A stretch of DNA of 64,000 nucleotides from NCBI RefSeq assembly GCF_001006325.2, contig NZ_LBIA02000001.1:1117501-1181500 (forward strand), read 5' to 3'. Shown here in pieces: positions 1 through 8,141 of the stretch. A model generated the notes under the pieces. That model had not been told where the DNA came from, ran no database searches, and saw only the letters and a program-made list of their open reading frames with translations. A program made the position numbers and the translations under genes. Numbering within the stretch: position 1 is the stretch's first letter; the number at the start of each line of letters is the position of its first letter. The stretch is from Afipia massiliensis (GTDB lineage: Bacteria > Pseudomonadota > Alphaproteobacteria > Rhizobiales > Xanthobacteraceae).

Positions 1-424
1 CAAATGTTCAGTCGACGGACAGGATGTTGCCCGCTGGCTTGTTCGCGAGGGATGGGCGCTGGCGTTTCGTCGGTACTCTACTGACTATGTGCAGGATGAG
101 ACCGCCGCGCGCGATGCTCACAGCGGTCTTTGGAAAGGCTCCTTCATCGCCCCTTGGGACTGGCGACAGCGCTCACCTACCAGCGAGGTTCTAGGGGCAA
201 AATCAGTTTCGATTGACGCTAGCCGCGCCCTAACGGGCGCCTCCGCAGCACCTCCAAGCCCCAGTTGCGTCATCAAGGGCAATTTGCGGGGTAAGACTTG
301 TATCTATCACATTCCGACCGGTCGATATTACGACCGGCTAGATATGGCGAATAAGGCAACCCGTCGTTGGTTTTGCAGCGAAGCCGACGCGCAAGCCGCC
401 GGCTGCCGTCGCTCAAAACTCTAA
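1..424 (+). CDS. Thermonuclease-family protein, C-terminal part (5' end outside window)
   Basis: The reading frame is open from the first bases and continues through the ATG at 89, so the gene starts upstream of the window. The residues from about 35 to 55 (GLWKGSF..PWDWR) match the end of a staphylococcal-nuclease fold. The last 50 residues, with CVIKGN, IYH, GRYYDR and RWFCSEADA, resemble the small C-terminal domain often attached to such nucleases in rhizobia. The catalytic Arg/Glu residues would lie in the missing part, so activity cannot be judged. Such genes are frequent on rhizobial islands. The next gene begins 20 bases downstream. Confidence 0.75.
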   Translation, partial: KCSVDGQDVARWLVREGWALAFRRYSTDYVQDETAARDAHSGLWKGSFIAPWDWRQRSPTSEVLGAKSVSIDASRALTGASAAPPSPSCVIKGNLRGKTCIYHIPTGRYYDRLDMANKATRRWFCSEADAQAAGCRRSKL

Positions 425-444
425 CCGCGTAGACGAGTATTATA

Positions 445-1908
445 ATGAACGAAAAGGCCTCTAGGCGGCATGCAGCCATCTCAAGACTGCGCGAATTATT
501 TGGTCAAGCTCCCCACCCTTATCGCCCCTCAACTCAAATCTTCCTCGATCTCGACGTCGAGCAGGCGTCGCGCAATCAGGATCTCGCCCAACGTGGAGCT
601 GAGCGGGGAAGCAGTGAGCGTCCGGACGCCAATGCCACAGTGCTAGATGATATCGAGCACCAGGTCGTTGAAAGTACAGAAAGCCACAAGCAGACTGCTC
701 ACGCGATCTATCTCGAGCAGTTGCATACCTACGATGCCAGGCTCACGGCTCTCAACTTCGAAGAAAGATTCGCCATCATCCGCCAAGCCGCACCAGAAGC
801 GGTCGGTGATTTTGCCGCCGAAGCTTCAATGGGGCGCGACGAGCTGTTTGAACTGCGCCGTCGCCTGAACGAATCCGAAGCCGAACGTGAAGACTTTCGC
901 AAACGGCATAAAATCGCGCGACCCGCTCGGCTTTCCACCATCGGCAAGGTGTTACTTAAGCTTGGTCTGCTCGCAGTGCTGTTTGTGATCGAAGTAGCTG
1001 TGAACGGCGGGTTCCTATCGAAATCCAACCAAGGTGGCATTCTCGGTGGCCTTTCCGTCGCTTTCGTCTTCGCCGCCTTCAACATCATAGTTAGCTTTCT
1101 TTGTGGGCTTACCCCAATTCGCTTGATGTATCGCCGCAACATTATTTACAAGGCGATGGGATTCTTCTCGCTCCTCGCCTATCTCGCGCTTGCGGTGGTG
1201 CTAAATTTAGCCCTCGCTCATATCCGCGAAATTCCGCCCGACGTGCTAATCGATGTTGACCGCGAGGCGTTGAAGAGGCTGCTTGAGACACCGTTTGCTC
1301 TGCACGAAATCCAGTCTTGGCTCCTCTTCGGCATCGGTCTTGTATTTTCTATCATTGCGATGGCCGATGGCCTTTTATTTTTCGATCCGTACATCGGGTA
1401 CGCCGGCCTAGAGCGGCGGTGGCAGTCAGCCAGCGCGCGTTATCGGACCGCAAAGGAAGAATTAATCCAACAGCTGCGCGATATTCGCAACGACGCCTCG
1501 GATGCAATGAACGGCGCTGAAAGGGATCTTGCCATCCGAAGGTCTGAATACGACGCGCTCATGGTCGCTCGCGGCCGCTTATCTCAAAGATTTATCGAAC
1601 ATCAATCTCAGATTGAGCGCGCGACGAATGCTCTCCTGCAGGTTTATCGCGAAGCCAACCGGAGGGCTCGCTCAACCCCAGCGCCGGCCTATTTCGATCG
1701 CCCTTACGTTCTTGAGCGTACGCCTATCGAACCTGCCAATCGCGATCCAGACGAGCGCGAACGTTTGCGCCGCTCGATCGAAGAGGTTCAAGATCTCCTC
1801 AAGACGCAGGCAGAGGCGGTCCACGGTTCGTTTGATGCGGCCGTGAAAACCTACCGCGAGATCGACGAACTCTTCCCAGAAAGCAGTTATGCCAAGAACC
1901 AGACGTAG
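445..1908 (+). CDS. Four-TM membrane protein with coiled coils, first gene of a stator-like cassette
   Basis: I do not recognise the family. The 487-residue protein has a charged helical N-terminal region (1-165), four hydrophobic segments (about 168-190, 199-222, 236-258 and 291-313) and a long helical, coiled-coil-like C-terminal region (about 325-480). No catalytic motif is visible. It overlaps the next gene by 20 bases and is followed by a von Willebrand-like protein, a MotA-like protein and a MotB/OmpA-like protein. It is therefore probably an inner-membrane component of the same complex; that role is inferred only from context. The start is the ATG that follows the nuclease gene. Confidence 0.7.
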   Translation: MNEKASRRHAAISRLRELFGQAPHPYRPSTQIFLDLDVEQASRNQDLAQRGAERGSSERPDANATVLDDIEHQVVESTESHKQTAHAIYLEQLHTYDARLTALNFEERFAIIRQAAPEAVGDFAAEASMGRDELFELRRRLNESEAEREDFRKRHKIARPARLSTIGKVLLKLGLLAVLFVIEVAVNGGFLSKSNQGGILGGLSVAFVFAAFNIIVSFLCGLTPIRLMYRRNIIYKAMGFFSLLAYLALAVVLNLALAHIREIPPDVLIDVDREALKRLLETPFALHEIQSWLLFGIGLVFSIIAMADGLLFFDPYIGYAGLERRWQSASARYRTAKEELIQQLRDIRNDASDAMNGAERDLAIRRSEYDALMVARGRLSQRFIEHQSQIERATNALLQVYREANRRARSTPAPAYFDRPYVLERTPIEPANRDPDERERLRRSIEEVQDLLKTQAEAVHGSFDAAVKTYREIDELFPESSYAKNQT

Positions 1909-2719
1909 ACGTGCTCGACAGGACAACAATTTTGGCATTGCCGCGGTTGGCGGCATCGCTTTGTTTTTGTTAGCGGCTGTCGCGCTTGGGGCCTTTGGTT
2001 GGTTCTATTTCACGGCGCCGGTCAGACCCGTGCTGAATGCTCAATCTAACTGTCCGACCTCTGGGCCCGATGGCATTTCCGTTGTCCTTGTCGACACATC
2101 CGATGATCTCCCTGCCACGACCAAAAGCGAAGTCCAGAAGATCCTTGACGACCTCGTCTCAAGCTTGCCGCAATACTACCTTCTCGAAATACGCGTGCTC
2201 GACGTCGCTCAGAGCCGCAGCACCCCTCTGTTCGCTCGCTGCAACCCGGGCGATGGAACAGGGTTGAATAAATGGACCGACAATGAACGGCTGGCGCGAT
2301 CTCGTTGGCTCGAGACCTTCCGAAAGCCCGCCGAAGAAGCTATCCGCAAGAGTGTCACACCGGCTAAGGCAACAAGTTCGCCAATCATGGCGGCAATCCA
2401 AGACATCGCGATAGAGCAGTTCTCACCCGAGCGAGCCCGGAACATTCCAAAGAAGTTGACTGTCATCTCGGATATGATTGAGCATACCCGGGACTACAGC
2501 CAATATTCTCGAGGGGGCGATCTAACCTATCAGAGGTTCAAACAATCGCCAGCCTACTTGAAATACCGGACAAATCTCTATGGCGCGAAAGTCACGATAA
2601 ACTACGTAACGCGCCCTTCTGTAATGGCGGATACAAATCGCCATGCAGAATTTTGGATGACCTGGGTGAAAGACAACAGTGGGACCCTTGATCTGATACA
2701 TCGCCTACAAGGAACATAG
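1889..2719 (+). CDS. Membrane-anchored von Willebrand factor A-like protein
   Basis: This 276-residue protein has an arginine-rich start, one hydrophobic segment (about 17-40) and then a soluble domain. By the positive-inside rule the soluble part should be periplasmic. VVLVDTSDD at about 65-73 resembles the metal-site motif DxSxx of a von Willebrand A fold, and a later strand with LTVISDM (about 189-195) fits the second metal-site loop. This assignment rests on motif shape, not on a search. It overlaps the upstream gene by 20 bases and ends 2 bases before the MotA-like gene, so translation is probably coupled. Its role in the cassette is unknown. Confidence 0.6.
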   Translation: MPRTRRRRARQDNNFGIAAVGGIALFLLAAVALGAFGWFYFTAPVRPVLNAQSNCPTSGPDGISVVLVDTSDDLPATTKSEVQKILDDLVSSLPQYYLLEIRVLDVAQSRSTPLFARCNPGDGTGLNKWTDNERLARSRWLETFRKPAEEAIRKSVTPAKATSSPIMAAIQDIAIEQFSPERARNIPKKLTVISDMIEHTRDYSQYSRGGDLTYQRFKQSPAYLKYRTNLYGAKVTINYVTRPSVMADTNRHAEFWMTWVKDNSGTLDLIHRLQGT

Positions 2720-2721
2720 CC

Positions 2722-3762
2722 GTGTCTGATACATCGCCAGCATCTCAAAGCCTGCCACCCGGCCTTCTCGGGGGTGGAATATTCTTTGGAACCGTGATTA
2801 TCGGCTGCTTGTATATCGTTCTCTCGAAGGCATGGAATTTGTCGGCCGTAATGGTGACATCCGTGCCCGTCCTGATCATGATTGCTTACGCGGGGCTCAT
2901 GGCAGCGGCGCGGCTGTTGCGACTTCGCGATGATCAGGCTGGCGATAATCTCTACTACATGGGTTTTCTGTTCACACTGACCAGCCTTGCGGTCTCGCTC
3001 TATCAATTCACAGGTGAGGGGTCGGCTGAGGCAATCGTTCAGAACTTCGGCATCGCAATCGCATCAACTATCGCCGGCATTGCTCTGCGCATTTTCTTTC
3101 ATCAAATGCGCCGAGACCCGGTCGAGGTCGAAGCGACCGCGCGCTTGGAGCTCGCAGACGCGTCGAGACGAGTTAAACGGGAGCTCGAAGGCACAGTATT
3201 GGAGTTTGCCTACTTTCGTCGAATGACTCTGCAAACGATGACTGACGGCGTCGACGAGATGAAAGAAATGCTCGGCGAAATGCGGCAAGCCATAGCCGGC
3301 GAAATCCAGAAGATGGCCGGGGACATCAGCAGGCCCCTGGAAGAGACATCTCGCAAATCGGGAGATACGGTCGAGGCACTTGCCGAACGTATTTCGGCGA
3401 TCCTGGACGAAGTCGCCGAGCGGCTGGTCCGAGCGACAGATCACCTCTCCCGCGGTGCCGGTGCCTCCGTTGACGCGATGCGGACGATGGCTACCCAACT
3501 CAAAGCAATGCAGACACCTGAACAAATCATCGAGATAAAACTGGCGCCAATGATTCAGGGACTTTCCCGAGCCGTCAATTCTTTCAAGACAAGCGCCGAG
3601 ATCCACGAGAAAACAGTCGACAAGAGCTTGAAGCGGACCCAAGAACTCGCAAACGCGATTGCACGCCTTGCCGAGGAATTGCGCGCCGTGGACGCGAACT
3701 CGCCGGATCGTTCGACCGAAGGCTCATGGGGGCCGTTGGCGGGAGGCAAGGCAGCCGAGTAG
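2722..3762 (+). CDS. MotA/ExbB/ZorA-like membrane protein with long helical tail
   Basis: The start is GTG at 2722 with AAGGAA just upstream, 2 bases after the preceding stop. The 346-residue protein has four hydrophobic segments (about 13-34, 41-65, 77-95 and 104-126). The last two contain small and hydroxyl residues (LTSLAVS, IASTIAG), as in the pore-lining helices of MotA/ExbB-type stators. Residues 130-346 are charged and helical, comparable to the long cytoplasmic tail known in ZorA. The following gene encodes a MotB-like partner, which strongly supports a proton-driven stator pair. The family assignment is by architecture and should be treated as probable. Confidence 0.65.
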   Translation: MSDTSPASQSLPPGLLGGGIFFGTVIIGCLYIVLSKAWNLSAVMVTSVPVLIMIAYAGLMAAARLLRLRDDQAGDNLYYMGFLFTLTSLAVSLYQFTGEGSAEAIVQNFGIAIASTIAGIALRIFFHQMRRDPVEVEATARLELADASRRVKRELEGTVLEFAYFRRMTLQTMTDGVDEMKEMLGEMRQAIAGEIQKMAGDISRPLEETSRKSGDTVEALAERISAILDEVAERLVRATDHLSRGAGASVDAMRTMATQLKAMQTPEQIIEIKLAPMIQGLSRAVNSFKTSAEIHEKTVDKSLKRTQELANAIARLAEELRAVDANSPDRSTEGSWGPLAGGKAAE

Positions 3763-3795
3763 TATGGGACGGGGACGCAGGAATCGACGTCGGGC

Positions 3796-5043
3796 ATGAG
3801 CGAGCAGATCAACCGCCAAGGATCCTCTTATAGGCAAGGCCTCGTCCTTGGTCTCACCATGGCTGAGATCATGTTGTTGCTGGTGTTCTGTCTTCTTATC
3901 GCGATGGCAACTTTTTTGCGACGCGAGCAAGGAAAGCTCGCGGCAGCAGAAAAACGTTTAGAGCAGCAGCAGGCCGCGCGCGAACGCGATTCAAGTTCAA
4001 TCGCGGCCCTCAAGGAGGAAGCGGCCCTCATTGAGAAATTGGCGGCTTCCGTTGGGTCAGATCCAGTCAAGATCGACGAATACTGGCGAGACCTTGTCGA
4101 GAGTAAGGCCGCCATGAATCAAATTATAAAAGAAGGGACTTCGCTCAAAGAGCTGCGCGATAAAGCGGCGAATATGACATCGCTGCAAAAGGCCGGCATT
4201 GACACGGAAAAAGCGCTTCGAGACGCCGATATCGTGGCCGCTATAAAGCGGGCTCTGCCGGATGCCGAGCGGGTCGCGTTAACACCGCAATCCGCCGCTG
4301 AACTCGCTGCCAAAGGCGCTCGGTCGGCCGCAGGCGGCGGGGGCAACCGCTGGCCTCCAATCATAAGTCTTAGTGAAGAACGAGGATACTTTTTCAGAAC
4401 AGGAAGTGCTGAGCTCGAGCACAGGTTTAAAGAAGCGCTCACAACAACCACGCTCGATAAAATCCTTGATATCGTCAAGCAGCACGACATCGATGTGATC
4501 GAAGTTGTGGGACATACGGACGAGCAAGCTTACGGTCCGAGACGCGCTTCTGCACCAACTTCAGTGCCGACGGATACGTCGACTCCTATCCCCCTAGTCC
4601 CCGCTCCGCTCGTTGCGCGCACCTCAAATCTCGATCGCAGCCTCACTAGCGTGCTGAAAAACGAAGGCGATATCGGAAAGCTAATCCCAGCGGACAACGC
4701 AGGCCTCGGCTTGGCGCGAGCCGTCTCCGTGGTGAGCATCCTCCGGCAATCCCCGAAACTCGCCGGGTACAAAATGATTCCACTCTCCGGCGGTCAACTC
4801 ATCGACACCAACGAATCGCTTGCGCTGAGCGGAATGTCAGGCGGTGATGTGGCACAGCGTCGGCGAATCGAAATTAGGCTCCGCAAATCAACCCCGCATG
4901 AGGCCGCGGCATCGATCTTACCCCCACAAGCGCCGCCGAAGCGAGCCCCACCGAAGCAAATAGCTCCCCGGCCGGCGGCGGCGCTTCCGCCGGTGCCGGT
5001 GCCGCCCCGCCCATCCTCGCCCGTCAGTTTGTTTGGCAATTAG
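3796..5043 (+). CDS. MotB/ZorB-like protein with OmpA-type peptidoglycan-binding domain
   Basis: This 415-residue protein has one transmembrane helix (about 17-39) with an acidic residue inside it (TMAEIMLLL, Glu24). That position corresponds to the proton-binding acid of MotB-type stators. A coiled-coil stretch follows (about 44-85). From about 190 to 365 there is an OmpA-like domain with GHTDE (239-243), NAGLGLARA (about 301-309) and RRRIEIRL (about 355-362). An unusually long Ser/Thr/Pro-rich insertion follows GHTDE. The C-terminal 45 residues are Pro/Ala-rich. It is the last gene of the cassette, and a stator function together with the gene upstream is inferred. Confidence 0.75.
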   Translation: MSEQINRQGSSYRQGLVLGLTMAEIMLLLVFCLLIAMATFLRREQGKLAAAEKRLEQQQAARERDSSSIAALKEEAALIEKLAASVGSDPVKIDEYWRDLVESKAAMNQIIKEGTSLKELRDKAANMTSLQKAGIDTEKALRDADIVAAIKRALPDAERVALTPQSAAELAAKGARSAAGGGGNRWPPIISLSEERGYFFRTGSAELEHRFKEALTTTTLDKILDIVKQHDIDVIEVVGHTDEQAYGPRRASAPTSVPTDTSTPIPLVPAPLVARTSNLDRSLTSVLKNEGDIGKLIPADNAGLGLARAVSVVSILRQSPKLAGYKMIPLSGGQLIDTNESLALSGMSGGDVAQRRRIEIRLRKSTPHEAAASILPPQAPPKRAPPKQIAPRPAAALPPVPVPPRPSSPVSLFGN

Positions 5044-5436
5044 CAGCTCTGGATGATCGCGGGACAGCCGCGCCGAAATCGAAGTCGAGAAAATTTCCTG
5101 ATCGCGTCGCGATGTGCATTGGCCGCGGAAGGCACTATGCGGTGCTTCTGTGACCAGCATGGAGCTCGCCGCCCGTCCCGCCGTGGAACTTTCTTCGACC
5201 GGAACGCTGTGACACAGACTTCTCAAAGAGCTGAAAACAGCTGCAGGATAGCTGTCGGATCACCGATATCTGCGTAATCGCCTCCGATAACGCCGAGTGA
5301 TCTCCCGGTAACACCGGATGAGATCTCTCTACCCTGGAAGAACTCTTCCTACAGTTTCTACGCCGAATAACCTTCCCAGGCGGGGCATTTCGGTGCAGCC
5401 GGGTTCAGTTGATAAAACTGGGTGGCAGCGCGGCAA
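5044..5436. other. Non-coding gap between the convergent stator cassette and Z1 gene
   Basis: About 390 bases separate the stop of the MotB-like gene (plus strand) from the stop of the Z1 gene (minus strand). Open frames here are short and overlap without a convincing start or domain. I see no clear terminator, RNA gene or repeat. Confidence 0.5.
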
Positions 5437-7764
5437 TCATGCCGCCACCTTAGTCGCGAAAACGCAGGGTTCAGCATCGGACGGCACCGCAAAGATCGGC
5501 CACCAGAAATGATGAGCCGTCCAGTTGAGATCTCGCCCTCCTTCCTGCTGCAACAAAACAAGCGCCGGCTTGGTCCGCTTCGTATCCAAAATCTTCGCGC
5601 GTAACGCTGTACCCAAAATCGAGCGGCCGGATTTGTCGCCCGATTTATTTCGGTCCAGCCTTCTGCCCGTTTCGGCAATTAACAAGATTTTCCCGTCGCC
5701 CCCGTTCTGAATGTCGGCGTAATACGCAATGAGCGCCCGCATGGCGTCCCATTCAAACTCCGCGTTGTCGAACTCCATGCTTTCTTCAATAGCATCGACA
5801 ATAGCCATCGCCGTCTTCGCTTCGACCTCGACGAACTCGCCGCTATCGCGCCAGTTATCAGGAATCAGTTTGTCGATTTTCTTCTGAATGGCGGCCATCG
5901 CCGCCCCACCACGCGTCTGAAAGTCGCTCGGCAAAAGCATGCTGCTTTCCGAAACAGTTACGACATCGCTGAGCAGGACCTTGTTGGGGGCACAGGGCCT
6001 AACGCGGTTATTAGCATCGGACTGAATGAAAACAACGCCCTGGTCGTGATCCTTGTCAAGAAACGCTTTGCGCAAGGTATTTTCAAACTCATTGATCATG
6101 TAAAGCCGATCATAAACCGCGCGAGAAGTATAAAAACGCGTCACAGCGAGATCGCGGCGGCTCCGGTTGCCATACATGCGGGAATGCTGAAGGACCGTGT
6201 CGGCCTGCATCGTCTTTGGATTGCGCCCATAATAGAAAGCGATGAGATTCGGAATCGTAATTCCGCGGTCGAGAATGTTGCCTCCTACGTAGACATTGTA
6301 CGGCGTGCGCAGTTTCAGCTCGGCCTTATGGTCCAGAAGCGCCATCACATCTGCGTCCGAATTCACTCGCTCAACGACAATTTCATCGCTGCGCAAGGCG
6401 TCAATGAAGGTATCGAAGGCCTCGTCTCTCGAAGGCATTTGACCGCCATCGGCAATGACAGAGGCATTGAGGTCGTTATAAGCCGCGTCGAACAGCGGGC
6501 GAAGAGTTTCGGGGGCATCCGCTGCAGCCTTGATCACTGCCTCGAAAATCCAATTCAATACTTGGTCTTGCCAAGCATGCGCCGCCTTCTGCGTGTCGTT
6601 ATGGATGATCATCGTGTACTTCTGAGGCCGCTCGCCGACCTCGATCTGCTGCCGACGTCGAATGCCCGCGGCCGCAATGAACGTGACGATCGCTCGACGA
6701 ATGCCAACCGTGTTCGGACTATCGAGCACGCGGTCGGCGCTGATGCGGCGAAGGTCAGGCTTCCGCAGCGCATCCTGCTCTTGAGGCGTGACTTCGACAA
6801 CGAGACGAGCGCGCGGGTCGGTCTCTTCGAAAGAGCCGAAGTAGTCGTCACCGCCGACGTATCCATCATGAATGGGCAGAAGTTCCGTAAACGCCGGGCG
6901 CTTTGGTTTGAATACAGCACGCGCCCCGGTAGCGTTTTCATAGCCCTCGGGCTGCAGATACAAGGAATACGGAGTGGCTGTGACTTGCAGGAACGCAATG
7001 TCTTTTGAAAGACCCCGCAATTCATCGATTTGATTAGCGATTGTACCTTGATCGATTACTCCTTCGTCTCGCTTCGGCACGAAGCGAATTCCCGCCAGAT
7101 CCGCCTCATCATCCACGATAAGGATTTTGCGGTTTTGCAGAGCCGCATGCTCCCGCATGAACTCAATCAACCGTTCAAGGTTGCGCGCTTGTTTCTTGGC
7201 GACAACGACGATTTTGCGGCCGAGCTCGCTACGCGTGAGTTTCCCTGGCAGTTTCATAATATCGAGAACGATGAGCGCATCGTCCTCGATAAATTCCGCG
7301 AAATCGGAGCTCAGGCGCGAGACCGTTTGCGCGGAGAGCGTCTTTGTTCCCTTCGTGAGGACCAGCGCAATATCGATGTCATGGTCGAACGCTTGTGCAA
7401 TAGCGCCCACGAACGCCCGCGTCTTGCCGGACTGAATTTTGCCCAAGAGCATACCGGGCTGATCGCCGGAGGTCGCGTTGCCTTTCAATTTCTGAATCAC
7501 ATTGGTGACGCAGTTCGCCAAGTCGTCAGTATCCTTCCGGAAACTGCGAAGACGGCCATAGAAATTGGGACCATTTTTAAGTTCGGCCAGCTTGCGATTG
7601 TTGCGTTTGAGCCAATCACGGACCTGCTCACGGCGGAAGATTGGCCCAGATGCCAGTTCGCTCATCGGAAGGGGGAAGTCAGGAGCGCGGGTTCTCCAGT
7701 TTGCCACTGCTTGGCTGGTTACTCCCGCCATCGACGCGATTTCATTGATACCAACCAAATCCAT
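5437..7764 (-). CDS. Z1-domain ATPase with N-terminal helix-turn-helix
   Basis: This large protein (about 775 residues) is a P-loop ATPase of the Z1 family, a superfamily-2-like group found beside DNA methyltransferases and MORC-type ATPases in restriction loci. Walker A is GKIQSGKT (about 108-115) and Walker B is ILIVDDEAD (about 214-222). The C-terminal half carries the conserved Z1 region (YVGGNILDRGITIPNL and following). Residues 1-55 look like a MerR/AlpA-type helix-turn-helix (GINEIASMAGVTSQAVANW). I chose the ATG at 7764, preceded by GGGGGCGG, over an upstream ATG at 7815. The gene diverges from the methyltransferase operon across a short region with inverted repeats. Confidence 0.8.
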   Translation of the reverse strand: MDLVGINEIASMAGVTSQAVANWRTRAPDFPLPMSELASGPIFRREQVRDWLKRNNRKLAELKNGPNFYGRLRSFRKDTDDLANCVTNVIQKLKGNATSGDQPGMLLGKIQSGKTRAFVGAIAQAFDHDIDIALVLTKGTKTLSAQTVSRLSSDFAEFIEDDALIVLDIMKLPGKLTRSELGRKIVVVAKKQARNLERLIEFMREHAALQNRKILIVDDEADLAGIRFVPKRDEGVIDQGTIANQIDELRGLSKDIAFLQVTATPYSLYLQPEGYENATGARAVFKPKRPAFTELLPIHDGYVGGDDYFGSFEETDPRARLVVEVTPQEQDALRKPDLRRISADRVLDSPNTVGIRRAIVTFIAAAGIRRRQQIEVGERPQKYTMIIHNDTQKAAHAWQDQVLNWIFEAVIKAAADAPETLRPLFDAAYNDLNASVIADGGQMPSRDEAFDTFIDALRSDEIVVERVNSDADVMALLDHKAELKLRTPYNVYVGGNILDRGITIPNLIAFYYGRNPKTMQADTVLQHSRMYGNRSRRDLAVTRFYTSRAVYDRLYMINEFENTLRKAFLDKDHDQGVVFIQSDANNRVRPCAPNKVLLSDVVTVSESSMLLPSDFQTRGGAAMAAIQKKIDKLIPDNWRDSGEFVEVEAKTAMAIVDAIEESMEFDNAEFEWDAMRALIAYYADIQNGGDGKILLIAETGRRLDRNKSGDKSGRSILGTALRAKILDTKRTKPALVLLQQEGGRDLNWTAHHFWWPIFAVPSDAEPCVFATKVAA

Positions 7765-7880
7765 AATTTCCGCCCCCGATCTGTGAGTAATGTACACAGA
7801 TAATACAGAACACATGTGTGTAACGTCAACATTAAAAATGGAACTTCTTCAAAAAAACTAATCTTTAGGAGGTTTGTTCT
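7765..7880. promoter_or_regulatory. Divergent promoter/operator region with inverted repeats
   Basis: This short region separates the Z1 gene from the RHH-methyltransferase operon. It contains ATCTGTG-N9-CACAGAT (7779-7801) and the palindrome ACACATGTGT (7810-7819). An excellent ribosome-binding site, TAGGAGG, precedes the ATG at 7881. The first encoded protein is a ribbon-helix-helix candidate, so self-regulation at these repeats is a reasonable inference. Confidence 0.45.
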
Positions 7881-8141
7881 ATGTTGGTTCTTGTTTTTGG
7901 CGCCAAATCGGCGCCTAATCGCGGAATGAGTCGCATCGCCATGCCCAAACGCCTCGATGACCGCGCCCGTCAAAGCTTGCGCTTAGCCCCACATCTGTGG
8001 GCGGCTATTGATCTTGTGCGGTCCATTCGCCCCGGCACCGCCTCGCGCAACACGTGGATAACCGAAGCCATTCTCGAAAAGATCACGCGTGAACAAGCAG
8101 AACGCGATATCTCCCGTCCTGGGGACAGTCATCGTGCATAA
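7881..8141 (+). CDS. Ribbon-helix-helix-like small protein, probable regulator
   Basis: This 86-residue protein is preceded by a strong TAGGAGG site 8 bases before its ATG. From about residue 30 to 72 it shows a short strand (RQSLRLAP), a helix, a turn and a second helix (SRNTWITEAILEKI). This is the pattern of ribbon-helix-helix DNA-binding proteins or antitoxins. Its stop overlaps the start region of the C5 methyltransferase, so it heads the restriction-modification operon. Control of the operon is likely but inferred. No toxin gene is adjacent. Confidence 0.65.
   Translation: MLVLVFGAKSAPNRGMSRIAMPKRLDDRARQSLRLAPHLWAAIDLVRSIRPGTASRNTWITEAILEKITREQAERDISRPGDSHRA

Noticed and set aside
445-5043. 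Calling the cassette a classic Zorya system
   Set aside because: Stator-like genes are present, but no ZorC/ZorD helicase or ZorE-like partner sits with them, and the other two proteins do not match known Zorya parts.
6046-7008. Plus-strand open frame (320 codons) opposite the Z1 gene
   Set aside because: Antisense to a gene with Walker motifs; no ribosome-binding site or domain.
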